DNA of 64,000 bases from Rhyacophila brunnea (GCA_022495005.1 JAGYXB010000440.1:434001-498000), one strand, 5' to 3'. Shown: positions 24,641 through 36,903, counted from the stretch's first letter. Numbers and translations are program-made. The notes: generated by a model from the letters alone, not told the origin.

Positions 24641-25285
24641 AATCAAATAGTAGTAAAAACTACACGGTTAAACGATCAATACTTAGGAAGTTTTATTGGG
24701 TAAAGTAGAATAAAATAGTACGTAATAATAGGTAATAATTTGGACTTAACCTCAGATTACGTTATAGGTATATAACAAGCATACTTATACAGATAATGAG
24801 TAATGAGCAATGACAATGCCTACAACTACGCATTAATGTGTTAAGTGACTGTACCTACTTGGAAATAATATCATTATTATGAAAAGAAAAAATATCAGTA
24901 TCGGGCTTGTGTCGATCGACATTTTTTGATGTCTCTAGTCGTATTTAAACATTTTTGTTTTCATGACTCTTTTATCGTGACCATGCTGCGTCTTTTTTAT
25001 TTCACCGCAAAGGCAGGCGGCTGTAAAATGGCAGTAATAAATTAATATCATTAATTTAACATAGTGTTTCCCTAACTTAAAACATGCTAGTATCCCATTA
25101 GAAACGTAGATTTTGCAGAACTGAATATTAAAAAAAAAACACTTTAACGGATTTGAGACTATAGTCCTTCCCAACCCAATCGACAAATTTCTTTTCACAG
25201 TCAGATATAACAATAAATTTGAAAGCATTTTAGCATAACTGTGTATGAATATACTGAAATTTTGGTTGGCGTACCTACTATGTAG

Positions 25286-25824
25286 CAGTGGCGAAGGGTG
25301 GAGGTAGGCTGTTAATGTCCGACACATAAAACGATATCAGTAATATGCATTTGTTTTTATTGAACCAAAACTACAATTTACAGATGGTGTTGGTTAGTTT
25401 TTAAAAATCAATTAAACCCTGCCTAAACCATAACACAACAGTTTAGGTGAATGCAGACTTTTTTCGGCATACTTATTTATTTTCGTTGAAATTATATTAC
25501 AGATTGTGTTAGTTAGTCTTTTAACATTCATTAAGCCTTGTCTATCGCAAACTATAATCAATAAACACTATTCTTCTATCTATAATATATCCAAAATTAT
25601 GTATGATTTAATGGCATAATTTTAGATATTTTATAGATATACAAATATTCTTTGACTATTATCTATTATGGTTTTCGCAGGGTGTAATTGAATTTTAAAA
25701 ACTAACAAACACTATCAGTAAATTGTATTATTATTTCAATGAAAACAAATACGTATGACTGACAAAGTTTAATATGCACTATTTATGGCGGATCTTAATA
25801 ACCTACCTCCACCCTTAGCCACTG
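25286..25824. mobile_element. hAT MITE, CAGTGGCGAAGG family, copy 1
   Basis: Ends CAGTGGCGAAGGGTGGAGG and CCTCCACCCTTAGCCACTG. The flanking octamers CTATGTAG and TAATGTAG agree at six of eight. The interior is a long imperfect inverted repeat (TTTTAAAAACTAAC-type blocks in both arms, TTGTTTTCATTGAA/TTCAATGAAAACAA). No coding frame. Confidence 0.8.
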
Positions 25825-25839
25825 TAATGTAGGATGTAA

Positions 25840-26205
25840 AGTACGCCAAAAATAGTATTTATTATTAGGCACAGAAATACTATAAAAAACGGAAAAATAT
25901 TATTATGATATTTATATATAATATATAAATATTATTATTATAAAACAAAAATGATATTGGATATAGATTTCATTGGGACAATCTAACCTGAAATAAAAGT
26001 CTATAAAAAGCCCAACTGCGTATTCCTTTAAATTTACCATATAAATACCGACAGCAGTACACGTATCACAATTTGGGAAATAGTACCTTAACATGTTACG
26101 TCAATACTATTTAGTTAGATGAATATATATAAATACTATAAAACAAAAAGTTTGTCCGGGTCTTAAAGGTTGCAAAAGCTCTAAAACGGCAGGCTCTAAG
26201 CGCTG
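25840..26205. other. No supported gene
   Basis: AT-rich spacer between two repeats. Confidence 0.4.
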
Positions 26206-26690
26206 ATTTTTTACAACGTTTTTATTAGCTCGTATTCTTGTTTTTCCGGTGGTTGTTTGTCCAGTACAAATCTTGCAATCGATTTTTAACTAACTTCCCG
26301 ACTAACTAGACATTTGAAACTTTTAGAATATATCAGAACACGGAGCCAATACATTCTTTTAATACTTTTAGCCATCTTTAAGCAGAATTGAATTCATTTT
26401 CAGTTAATTCTGTTTTGTATGGAAAGTTATTTCAGAAAAATCCGTAAAAAGTAAAAGACTATTATCGGTTGCTAAGCGGGTGGTCCTAGCAACTAAATTA
26501 TTAATATATACGTTCGTTACTATGGAAATCAAAATGAAATGTCAAAATGACATTTCAGTATTCTATATTTGCTTGTTTGTTTGTTTTTTATTTACTTTAT
26601 ATCAAGTACAAGTTAGAGCATATTGAACATAATAATTCAACAGAAAATTTAAAAACGTTGTATATAAAAAGTTATTTTTATCTTGTAATT
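26206..26690 (+). repeat. Dispersed repeat R2, copy 2 (long)
   Basis: Matches 58826-59310 from TTTTTTACAAC through TCTTGTAATT with scattered substitutions. Also matches 12205-12403 in reverse. Noncoding. No TIR or poly(A) end was recognised. Confidence 0.8.
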
Positions 26691-27835
26691 ATTTTGCTTA
26701 AGATTCCTCGTCTAAAATCTCTATCAACGCAAAAATGTGATTTAATTCACGAGATATGAACATTTGAAGTTTCCCATAATATACAGAAGAATAAACAATG
26801 CAATCTAATTAAGTACTTAAATATAAAATTTTAGTTTATGGACGTAAGTAGTAGGTAATAAATAACAAAATTGTCTGAAGACATTGTTAGAGGTTAAAAA
26901 TTCATAGTTCACCGATAATATCATGCAATATTGGATAACTCGTCATTGATAGTTGAAAATTTAGAGTTTTGGGCTCGAGTGAATGGTTATCAACCATTCC
27001 TCGTAAAAACATCTGGTAAACATAGCCAAAATCCACAACGTATTGTATAGTGCCAATGAAAATATAATATACGCCATTACTATTACCATCCAAATGTTAC
27101 CTAAGCTTTGATAATGGTGTCGAACGAGTGCTAGTCCACGGGATTGTGCAATAATTGTACTAATTGAACAATCATTTGGTAAATTATCATCGCGAATCCA
27201 GTAATGGTTGTAATGAGTCAATCATCAAATTCGTAAGCAAAAAACAGTTTTTTGTATCCGATTCAATATAATCTGTTGTAATATGTAATTATTATATTAT
27301 GTCATATATACATAATTATATACGTAGTAACACCATTAGTTACACGGATTACTTGCAATGTGGGGTGGCTATAATTAATTGCTCCATGACCATGAGCTTA
27401 ATTGTTTCAGGTAGCAGCTGAAGTACGATTGTTTTAATTAAACTTTGCGACGAAAAACTTCGCCTTTCGCTCGGAAACGTCAAAAGCATCTGTTCGTCGA
27501 TCGGTTAAATTTCAACCCTTCATAACAGTTGGCGCGCGAATCGCAAATTTTGAAATTGGAACACATTTACTACGTTTGAATAAAAACTAGCAATTTCACC
27601 CCGTATGTTATTAGAATGTTGGATGGGCCGCACTCAGCGAAATTGACGCCACCTTTTAAGTTCACAGACTATTATTTTTAATAACATGCGACGTTCTACA
27701 TTCACTTGATACAATATTATATTGGGTTATATTACACACGTTGTATGTAGGTATCTTTATATCTATCTAACCTACAATGATCATTATCGTCTGGGGTTTT
27801 TTTGGGAATATATTTCAGTGGTTTTCTGTTGCCAG
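26691..27835. other. No supported gene
   Basis: AT-rich. Short frames on the minus strand at 26902-27221 show no domain. Confidence 0.4.
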
Positions 27836-27913
27836 CTGCACCGCAGTGTCAGCATTGGAAGCCAAAAGACAGTGAAGATACCCGGCTGTCAGTATCTGCT
27901 CTGCCATCTGTGA
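27836..27913 (+). CDS. Candidate terminal coding exon
   Basis: A pyrimidine-rich acceptor TTTTCTGTTGCCAG is followed by 25 codons and a stop: LHRSVSIGSQKTVKIPGCQY, then LLCHL. The stretch is GC-richer and has more varied codons than the AT-rich DNA on either side. No family recognised; too short to exclude chance. Confidence 0.25.
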   Translation: MHRSVSIGSQKTVKIPGCQYLLCHL

Positions 27914-29750
27914 AGTTCCCAAACCTTCATCTTCAGTCTGTTTGTCGACTTATATAACGAAAGTTTCGACACAACTTCACCCGTGTCCGGAAACTTGTAC
28001 GTATGCTATTCGCCGTATCACACTTCACCGTGAAATGTTGTATCGGAAATATATGGCCGTATAGTAAAGACCGCCCAACCTCTTTGGGTCGTATAGTTCT
28101 GACACACAATTCATGTCTAAATAAAACACGGTTCTTGTCGATTTACACTTTACAGGAAGCCAGCAGCAAACAAAATTTAAAAATAGCCGATGTACTGGAT
28201 TATTTGTTAGGTTAGGTTTTCATTCTTGAATTCATGAAATTTGCCAAAATGAGCTATGAAAATTGAATATAATAAAATTGGAGACCGTATAGTATACCTA
28301 CGCTCATTTTTTTTCGATAAGAAAGCTCACGGCGAACTGTGCCACGGTGAAATGTTTTACGTACAATTTACATGTAACCAACTTCACCGGTATGAACCAT
28401 TTTATAGATTTGAGATTCAGTTTGTATAAAGAACAAATGATCACAAATAGATAAATCATTTTACATATATAAAAAAATATATAAGTATATCATTTTTCTT
28501 TATATTTTCCGTATATTAGAGTAAGGACGGATTCACTTCGAAATCACTTTGAAACGGTGTTAGTGTCATTTAAAAGTAACGAAACGAAACCAATGCCTAA
28601 CAATTGAGTCACCTACACTGCCAGAAGAATGTGACACCACTCTACCTAATTATAAAATCTCTAGCCCATCAGAAAAGAAACAATTTTAACTAGACCTTCT
28701 TTAGACTATAACGTGATAAACCTTTATTGCGTAAGTTATCTGATGCTTCTCCATAATAATTAGATCTTTGAAATAAATCTCTACTAGATGAAAATCAAAT
28801 TTATTAAAATGAAGCTGAAAAAAGGATTCGTGGCCTATTGTTTAAATTAGTTGCAATTCAGTTTGCATCACGAATAATTTTATTCATTTGTAGCTAACTT
28901 CATACTGTTGGTTAAATGCTTGCGTCTGTCAAAAACCGCAAACATTTCAACACAACTATAGAATCACTCAAATAGTAAACTCCACAAATTATTGATAAAT
29001 TAAGCATATTATAATACTTGTTATGCCCAATACATGAAGTTTTAACGTTAAAATGGTATAATATGACGATACACGGCGTTGATGAGTGACAATGAGAAAC
29101 TGACTGACGAAATGATTGGGAGACTGATAAAACGTCAAACAGCTTCTCAATATGAAATTGTAATTATTCACGTAATATTAACAATAACCAACACGTTATT
29201 CGTATCGAAAAGGACACAAGGATGTCGGTTAAAAACTTAAAAACAAGGCCATGTTTCAATTAATTACAGAATATTATTTTTGATCTGGCTACCAAATCTA
29301 CCAAACTAAACATGTCATAATTTGTATAGGTATATCGTAAAGTTACCTATAGTTATAGTAAGTTAACAGTTTTGGATTAGAACAGTTGTTGCCAACAGCG
29401 TAGATGTGGACGCAGGTGCGCTCCTGAATATTAATTATTACTAGAACCAAAATTTTAATTTCGTAGTAAATATATACATATTTTTTAAACCGTTAAAATA
29501 TAGTATATTTCTGATTTCACGTTTGGTAATATATGGCAAGTATGTTTTATCAGTGCCTGGCTAAAATAATTTTATGGTGGTATTAGTCGATGTAAAAGTG
29601 GAATAAACAAAATTTCATCCTCAAAAATATCCAAGTAATCTATAATATGATCCTATTTTCCTCCTAATTATTGTAAATTCTGATATTAATAAGAAATAGT
29701 GGCCTGCCTGCGACTCAATTTTGTATGCTTCTTATTACGTTAAGAAAATA
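27914..29750. other. No supported gene apart from one repeat fragment
   Basis: At 28163-28220 lies a fragment (AAAATAGCCGATGTACTGG, TTATTTGTTAGGTTAGG) of the telomere-type MITE family described at 40317 and 45808. The rest is AT-rich. Confidence 0.5.
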
Positions 29751-29751
29751 T

Positions 29752-29985
29752 CGTCAGCTGAATGCAGAACTATCCTAACTCACATTTGAAATATTTCAGA
29801 AGAAAGTTCTTTGAAGCAACCTACATCAGTAATTTGTTATTTTTATAGATAAATGTATACATAAATTGATGAAAATAATGATGCATAAATGTGTCTATAT
29901 AAATAATAAATACATTAAATATGATGGTTCAAACACTTACAATATTTCAAATGTAAGTTAGAATAGTTCTGCATTCAGCTGACGA
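29752..29985. mobile_element. MITE with ~45-bp TIRs (CGTCAGCTGAATGC)
   Basis: CGTCAGCTGAATGCAGAACT at the left and AGTTCTGCATTCAGCTGACG at the right are perfect complements. The match continues inward through TCACATTTGAAATATT with two mismatches. The 140-base interior is AT-rich and noncoding. TSD not resolved. Confidence 0.75.
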
Positions 29986-30378
29986 ATTGGTCTGGTCCAT
30001 AGAGGTATTAAATTAAAAGAGGGGCAAGGAATCGGCTTTCTCATACAGCTGAATGAAGCAGGCCAACAATAGCTGCCAACTTACGAGAAATAGCGACGCG
30101 ATAAAAATAATTCAGGCCATCACAGAGGATTTACTTTGGTCATTATAACATACCCATATAATATAATGTTAACGTTCAAATTTTGCCACACATTGATTAC
30201 CAGCCCGCCTCACCATACTGTTTCACCATACTAGCCTGCTTCACCATACTTCCATATAACCTACCGCCCCTAGGTCTGGTAGATCAAAAAATAAAATAAT
30301 ACATAAAATTGTACATCAAACCCAAAAATAAAATAATGCTTTCAATCTCTAAAAGTATGGCAGTGGCACTGGGTTAAA

Positions 30379-30513
30379 ATGGTGTCATCCACTTCCCTCT
30401 TAATCTTAATCATAAGTGTGCTCATTATCACAGCCTACGGATTAGATAATTCTTTATCTTCAGAAACATCGATGAGCTACGAATCCGTTGAAAAAATATA
30501 TCTGCATAGAGCT
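30379..30513 (+). CDS. Candidate first exon of a secreted protein
   Basis: An ATG in good context (AAAATGG) opens MVSSTSLLILIISVLIITAY, followed by GLDNSLSSETSMSYESV. That is a classical signal peptide with a likely cleavage after TAYG (residue 21). After 45 codons, in phase 0, a donor GTATGT occurs (30514). Reading through instead gives a stop 18 codons later. Aphid salivary effectors and other small secreted proteins often have a short signal-peptide exon and long introns. Here no second exon could be identified, so the function is unknown. Confidence 0.4.
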
Positions 30514-30569
30514 GTATGTAGGTACTGTCACTGTGTAAAGTTTACTCATTCATTATACGTACATACATA

Positions 30570-30851
30570 GACCGTTTTCCAAGAATAAGTTTTACCTACC
30601 TGGTTAAATTGATTGCCTTCGCATTTAAATAAGCATATTATTCAATGCACGCATTTTAACTTTTAACAAGGGACACTATGGAATACGAAATATTTTTTTG
30701 TGGGATCCGTTCGGTGTTTTATAAGGGTCAGGTAACTGTAATGATTAATGAATAATTATTATCAAGCTTTTTATACTTACGGTCTCATTGAAACTAAATA
30801 ATATTTAGTTATTGTATAGTAGAATCAATCTATAGCACAGAGAAAATAATG
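30570..30851. other. No supported gene
   Basis: AT-rich spacer; would be intronic if the exon at 30379 is real. Confidence 0.35.
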
Positions 30852-30859
30852 GTAGTGTA

Positions 30860-31639
30860 CAGTGGCGCACCCAGGGGGTGGGCCAAGGGGCCCTGGCACC
30901 CCCCAAACATGAAAATTATCAGAATGATTTTAAGCATTGAAAGCCAATAAACTATACCTTTGGGCTTACACAAATAAAAACACGGCAAAAATGATTTGTA
31001 ATTCTCCAGCACCCCTTTTAAAAAAATTTCTTAGATTTTAATTTCTAACACAACACTAATGTCAGGTTTTTTAGAAACCCAATCCCTAATGGAACTGTCA
31101 AAAAATTCTCGGTTGGCTGACTGGGATGGCTGGGGAGGGCTGACAGGGCTATAGCCTGGGGGTCCGGGCTGTGGGGGGCCCGGCGTGTCGGGTTGGCCAG
31201 ATAAGTGAAATAAACACACATCATAGATTAGCTTTGATAGTAAAAAAAGTCGCCTGCGGCGCTATTATACTTCATAGTCATGAACATTTTCAATTACTTG
31301 TGCAATATATTTTTTGATTATTATGTGTCGATACTCGACAGCTCTATTATTAAAGTAGATGTATTAAAAATCGCCAATAATTCACTGTATAAGTACGCTT
31401 AATTTGAACTAAAACACAATTTGAAAAACGTTAATGTAGTATTTCACACTGCCTTTATTCTTAGCGGTAAGTAGGGGGCCCGCCAATCCTAGACTGAGGG
31501 CCCGTTTCAGGATGTGGGGACCATGGTGTAGGTAATAGACAAAAGACCGATAAACGAGAAGAAGAAAAAGAGCCTATGAGACTAATTTACATTCTCCTTC
31601 TTGGGTCCCCCCCAATATTAAATCCTGGGTGCGCCACTG
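30860..31639. mobile_element. 780-bp hAT element with perfect TSD, containing a second hAT remnant
   Basis: The ends CAGTGGCGCACCCAGG and CCTGGGTGCGCCACTG are perfect inverted repeats. The flanks carry an exact 8-bp duplication GTAGTGTA (30852-30859, 31640-31647). The internal part includes a remnant of the CATGGCCCCC family (31139-31525), which must have inserted before the outer element was last mobile or while it was resident here. No transposase is encoded. Confidence 0.9.
31139..31525 (+). mobile_element. hAT element, CATGGCCCCC family, copy B (nested)
   Basis: Shares with copies A and C the GCTGACAGGGCT-TAGCCTGG start, the CCAGATAAGTGA and GTCGCCTGCGG blocks, and the right end GGATGTGGGGACCATG. 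The left terminus is degraded or replaced. It lies inside the element at 30860-31639. Confidence 0.75.
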
Positions 31640-31647
31640 GTAGTGTA

Positions 31648-33269
31648 TAAATACTGTATAAGGACGATATTTTTTTAAACGGAAAGATTAATTGAACTCT
31701 TGTGAGGACACGAATAATATTATACCTACGCTAATCGATAAACAAATAGTAAGTTTAAGTCATCGATTATATTGTGTGTTTTGAAAAGAAACAATTCGAC
31801 GTAAAATATTGACACAAGATAGTACACATTGACTTGCCATGTTGACTACCTTGTAAAATCTCTAATAATTACATTTATTATGTACAAATGACAGTATTCT
31901 GTCGATGATTAGCACTGCTTGTTTTACATTTTACAATAGTAATCATTGTGCAATACAACAAATACAACAAGTGCACCGGTATAATCGCTGAGTAAATCGA
32001 CTTGGTTCTTTCAAAGCTAAACAAGCGATTGAAAATTCTACATTTAATATTTAAATTTAACAGTTTACAATATTCCGCAAATGAGGTTTTGTTCTCAAAT
32101 GATCTATTCAAAATTATTGAAATTTCTTCGTGTTTATGTTTATAGGACACACCGGGCCAAAATATTCAAAATATTTTCTAAATATTCACGTTTTATACCG
32201 AGGAGTCCATAGAGTATAATCGTAATCTAACATTAGTACAACAATGGTTATATTATAATTTTTTCACTGTTATTTCGCGGTCTTTGTATACAAAATATCA
32301 GACACTCAATGTTGTTAGTTATTATTGTTTTAATGCGTTTAACTTAGTAAGTAGGTATACAGTTAATAGCTAAATGTTTGAATCATATTTCACACATTCT
32401 TCAGTAGTTACGTGATAACGTGGAAACTGTTCCAAACCGTTTTATAAATTATATTATATCACTTGTACTATTCGTGTCATTGGTTTTTCAATTACAATAT
32501 AGCCAAAACGATACACAAATTCACTTATTACGAACCTTCAAACCGATTTAGGATTAACATTGTATGGTTATTGGTTCTCAAATCGAGAGCTATGCTTTTT
32601 TTGGTTGTGGCTTTGAATTAGGTAGCAAACTAGTTTATCAAATTAGTCTTAAGAATAAATTCTAATGGATTTAAATTCAAATTCCGTCAAGTACCGTCGG
32701 TCGATAGTATCATAATTATCTTAAGAATAAGTCTTCGATATTGCATTTCCATAGAATGATGACTCACTTCAGTGAAAGTGCTTCTTTACGGCCAAACAAT
32801 AACGAATATTAAATTTATTAATTATTCGCAGTGGAAAAGGTTATATTATTAATTACTGATATTAAATCAATGCAAGGCCACTCGAGGGGTATTTTGTTAG
32901 CGATGCGTTGCATAATTTGATTTTGTGAAGAATGCAGATTTTTTCTCATACTCAGCGCCGAATTTAATTTCAATTGACTGACGGAAGAGAGTGAATTTTA
33001 TAATATAATAATAAAAAACAAATAAAGAAGAACCCACGGGGCATTCACTATAAATAATTACTAGATAGGTAAACTTTTCTTTTCTTTTGTAATATTTTAT
33101 TCAATCTCAAATGGTTGCATCTAAAATAATTACATGCCCGGCCCAATGGACAGATCGTCATTAAAAGTTTTTACAAATTTCACCATGTAGAGGTAGTGTA
33201 AGTGCCAATTAATAATTATATATTTCTAGGGAACGTTCCTTGCCATTAACTAGTCATGAATCATGTAAA
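31648..33269. other. No supported gene
   Basis: AT-rich. A 90-codon minus-strand frame at 31878-32150 has no recognisable domain and the composition of its AT-rich surroundings. Confidence 0.4.
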
Positions 33270-33697
33270 TTATCGGCGAAGGGTGGAGGTAGGCTATGGA
33301 GATACGACATAAATAGTGCACACTAAACTTTGTCAGTCTTATTTTGTTTTCATTGAACTAAGAATACAAATTTCAGATGGTATTTATTGGTTAGTGTTTA
33401 AAATTCAATTAAACCCTGCCTGAGCCAAGCCATAGTTAATAGATAACAAATAAAGAACACTCATCTATATAATATCTAATATTTTGCCATTAAAATACAC
33501 ATATTTTTTATATTTTATAGTATAGATAGAAGAATATTTGTTATCTACATATTATGGTTTTGGTTAAGGCACGGTGTAATTGAAATTAAAAAAACTAACC
33601 AAAACACCTGCAATTTATAAACTGACAAAATTTTGTAGGTATATCTACATTATTGTTGTTGGATCTCCACAGTTTACCTCGTCCCTTCGCCACGTAG
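33270..33697. mobile_element. hAT MITE, CAGTGGCGAAGG family, copy 2 (decayed ends)
   Basis: GGCGAAGGGTGGAGGTAGG at the left, but the terminal CAGT is lost (ATTATC instead). The right end is CCCTTCGCCACG. The interior shares ACTTTGTCAGTC, TTTTGTTTTCATTGAA and AAAACTAACC blocks with the other copies. Confidence 0.7.
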
Positions 33698-34375
33698 ATT
33701 AATATGTATCTATTCCATCGCACTTAGCGACGACAATCCATCAGAAATAAACACCCAAACAGCAGATTAACACGAAATATAACTCCTAATTTATTTTAAT
33801 AATACTATCACATCCCTAGCCCTTCATTAATTTCAGAACGACACTTTTCAACGTGAAAATAACCTAATTTTTGAAACTGTGTACCAAATTTAGCGCCCGC
33901 ATATTCTTCTGAAGTTACCTGGACCAATTAGGTACGGCCCTGTTCGTCCACAACAATAAAATAACGAACTTGAAATGAGAAATATTTTTTGGGGCGAACT
34001 CCACCGGTATGAAGCAATAATAAAAGTGACGTCACTGCACCGGGAGTCATTTCTGCTTCATAATAATAAATACAATTAACCCGCGGAATGAGAAATTTTC
34101 TCAGATATTATACCTACCTAATTAGTATCGAAGAAAACGATAATCGCTAGGAAAACCAGCTGTTGCAGATTCCACTCCCTATATATCATTTAATACGACG
34201 TATTCATTGCACGCATTTGTATTAATCCATATTTATTTGCCAGTAAATGGTAGATAACACAAAATATCGTCACTTACACAATAGCATGTTTAATCACTAC
34301 TATACAAAAGTGATAATAAATATGCGGTGTACCCTTTTATGACAAATGTGTTTTCAAATACAAATGTATATTCAA
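33698..34375. other. No supported gene
   Basis: AT-rich. CCACCGGTATGAA at about 34000 resembles a motif at 28390, the only repeat relation seen. Confidence 0.35.
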
Positions 34376-34904
34376 CAGTGACGAAGGGGGGGGGGGGGGG
34401 TCGGTCATAATAAATGTAAGTATGTTTTCATTGAACTGACTACAATTAGGTATGTAGATAGTGTTTGTTAGTTAATTCAATTAAACCCAGCCTAATCCAA
34501 GTCATAATAGATAATAGTAAAAAAATATTCGATTATCTATACAATATCTAAAATTATGTAAGTATGGTTTAATGGCATACATAATTTTGGATATTTTATA
34601 GATAGAAGAATATTTTTATCGATTATGGTTTTTACAGGCATGGCTTAATGAATACATATGAATAAACCAACATACACCTTCTGAAATTTGTACTCTGAAT
34701 TTGTACAATATTTTTGTCAGATCTGCACAGCCTACTTCCACTATGATGGTTTGGTTAGGCAGGGTTTAATTGATTTTTAAAAACTAACCAGCACCATTTG
34801 AAAATTATTTTCTTAGTTCAATGAAAACAAATAAGTATGACTGACAAAGTTGAGTGTGCATGCTTTAAGTCGAATATTAACGGCCTACCTCCACCCCTCG
34901 CCAC
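34376..34904. mobile_element. hAT MITE, CAGTGGCGAAGG family, copy 3, with a G-run
   Basis: The left end CAGTGACGAAGG runs into an 18-base G homopolymer. The right end is CCTCCACCCCTCGCCACTG. Flanks ATATTCAA and ATATCAAT fit a TSD with one slipped base. The block GGTTAGGCAGGGTTTAAT...CAATGAAAAC of the right arm appears to be present twice in related forms (34615-34740 and 34741-34870), as in copy 4. Confidence 0.75.
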
Positions 34905-34914
34905 TGATATCAAT

Positions 34915-34990
34915 ATAAAGAATGCTACATTCTCAAATCTTGTGATTTATTCTTTGAAAATAAAAGAAATCAATTATTAAATCATTAGCA
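34915..34990 (+). repeat. Dispersed repeat R3, copy 2
   Basis: GAATGCTACATTCTCAAATC followed by TTGTGATTTATTC and AATAAAA. It begins about ten bases beyond the right end of the MITE at 34376-34904. Confidence 0.6.
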
Positions 34991-35505
34991 AGATCAAGTA
35001 CGTTATAGCTAAACTTTGGAGTGATTCGGGCGTCGGTTAATAATTACGACACTTAATTAATTGATACTATGATTTAAAACACAAAAACTGATAAATAAAA
35101 TTAACGCAATAATATAATAAACATGTTATGTAAGAACTACTAGTTGTAATTAAGTAGGACTTAGCTTAATTGGTAAATCACATTGGCGCGAATCCAGTGG
35201 TTACATGTTGATAATCATAGGTGTCTACTTAGACTAGATACGTCTATATAGAACATGATTGGCGAACATAATATGGCACGCGTGCCAGAAGTGGCACATA
35301 CGAAATTTTAACTAGCACGTGAACGATTTAAAAAATCATTTTTTATGCATATTATTTCCGATTCTGAATATATATAAATTTAGAGTTGTAGTTTTATAAT
35401 CGTCAATGTGTGATATTATGGTATACAAACTTTTCATCATAGATTCAACAGTGATCTTAAAATTAAACACAAATACTGATAATGTTTCAATTATTGTTTT
35501 TGGAC
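34991..35505. other. No supported gene; weak A-box-like motif
   Basis: TAGCTTAATTGGTAAATC at about 35162 resembles the D-arm/A box of a tRNA, but no B box follows at the right distance. Otherwise AT-rich. Confidence 0.3.
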
Positions 35506-35513
35506 GGTATAAG

Positions 35514-35798
35514 CATGGCCCCCACAAAGGGGGGCTTTACAGGACTTACAAAATGGATTTTTATCCAATAAGGCGAAGGGTTGCATGTTACTTGGTTACC
35601 ACAAATGGAGGTCGCAATCAGTGCTTCATAACTCAATAATCAACTGGTTTTAATTAAAAATTGCTAAAAATACAAGAAAACCCTTAACCCAGGGGTTCCG
35701 TGGAAACCACTTGGGTAATACTACTGTATAAAATCACACTGCCTTTAACTTTAACCTAAGCGATAGGTAGGGGGCCCGCTTCAGGATGTGGGGACATG
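35514..35798 (+). mobile_element. hAT element, CATGGCCCCC family, copy E
   Basis: The left end CATGGCCCCCACA and right end GGATGTGGGGACATG enclose 285 bp. Flanking octamers GGTATAAG (35506-35513) and GGTATTAG (35799-35806) agree at seven of eight. Unlike copies A and C, the left G-run is followed by unrelated sequence and not by the transposase-derived block, so it was deleted differently. Confidence 0.85.
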
Positions 35799-35997
35799 GG
35801 TATTAGCAGAGCTTTTTGTAAAAAAAAATAAAGGTGCCGGAACTCACTAATTGCCACACTTCTTACCTACTAAAGAAAATTATACCTATTCAAATTTCAT
35901 TTAAAGCAACTTTTCCGATGCCACGAAGCCCATAAAAAAATAAACAACTAAAGTTGTAAAAACATATATTTGAATAAAAATATAGGGTGATTTCCAT

Positions 35998-36540
35998 GGC
36001 CCCCACATCCTGAAGCGGGCCCCCAGTCCAGGATCTTTGTCGGGCCCCCTACCTATCACTATAGTCAAATGGCGTTCGAGGTAATATTAAAGGTACTCAG
36101 TGTATCAACAAACATTAACCAAAAAATGCAATTTCACAACCACATATTTTAAAATGTTAATACGCCTGAAGGAAATTAGTGCCGCAGGCGATCTTTTTTT
36201 TACGATTAGAGCAAATATGTGATTTGTGTTTAACTCACTTATCTGGTCGATTTCCCAGGCTAGAGCCCTGTCAGCAAGTTCAGTCCAATTTTCGTCTGAA
36301 AAATCGTCTCGATTCCTTTTCTTAATGGCCGAATATCTTCCACTGAGTAACCACCGATCAACCAATTTTGTATCAAAAAGTGTCAAAGGTGGTCCGACGA
36401 GTTTGATGAACCATAGTGCCGAAACTGTTTTGGTCTTCAACGAACCTCTAATTAGATTCATTTGCGAAAATTCGCGTTCAAATTCACTTGAAGAAATGGT
36501 AATAGAATTCAATGCATATAATTATTATCAAACGCGATAG
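35998..36540 (-). mobile_element. hAT transposon 3' portion (parent of the CATGGCCCCC family), copy D
   Basis: In minus orientation the terminus CATGGCCCCCACATCC lies at 35998 and is preceded by the 3' untranslated region and the end of the transposase gene. The sequence continues into coding sequence that the small copies lack, and is cut off at about 36540 after stops. This is the only piece in the window that links the family to a hAT transposase. Confidence 0.8.
36105..36512 (-). pseudogene. hAT transposase C-terminal dimerisation domain (hATC)
   Basis: 135 codons in one open frame, with no credible start: upstream in frame are TAA codons and the first codon used is TTG. Near the N-terminal end SSSEFEREFSQMNLIRGSL matches the hATC signature (S-S-x-E-x-E-R-x-F-S-x-M-N). 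WFIKLVGPPLTLF and VDRWLLSGRYSA follow, the arrangement seen in animal hAT proteins of the KIAA1586-like type. hATC mediates dimerisation of the transposase. The catalytic RNase H-like core would lie upstream and is missing. ELADRALAWEID corresponds to the DNA block retained in the miniature copies. Confidence 0.8.
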
Positions 36541-36903
36541 TTTTTCAAGATACGTCTTTTCATATGATATGATTCAGATTTATATTATTAATATTGATAT
36601 ATAGTAGATATGAAGACAATTATATATAATTTTGTTTAATGTTATATTATAATATCATGGCAATAAAACATATATTCTTAATTGCGCAAACATTGTTTCG
36701 TCTAATTGCTTTTGAAAAATACCGTGAAAAAAGGTGCCGGAACGCCTTTCCACCGCGTTACATGACAAAAAAAAACAGGGTATAAGTATTATAGAAGGTC
36801 TTTACATATATTATCGGTGTTATATAAGAATGTACTATATTATGAAGTCGTTAATGACTGTATCAATATTATATTATATACCTACTATATTGTATTCTGA
36901 ATT
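36541..36903. other. No supported gene; GGTGCCGGAAC motif
   Basis: AAGGTGCCGGAAC occurs both at about 35832 and 36733, on either side of the hAT copy D. It may be the two ends of a host repeat that the hAT entered; the flanks do not otherwise align. Confidence 0.35.

Noticed and set aside
24935..25327. 130-codon minus-strand frame
   Set aside because: It runs into the end of a hAT MITE (from 25286), has AT-driven composition and no recognisable domain.
31878..32150. 90-codon minus-strand frame
   Set aside because: Composition as in surrounding AT-rich DNA (Ile/Lys/Asn/Tyr), no motif.
34385..34402. G homopolymer as a functional site such as a quadruplex
   Set aside because: It lies at the degenerating end of a MITE and may be slippage or an assembly artefact.
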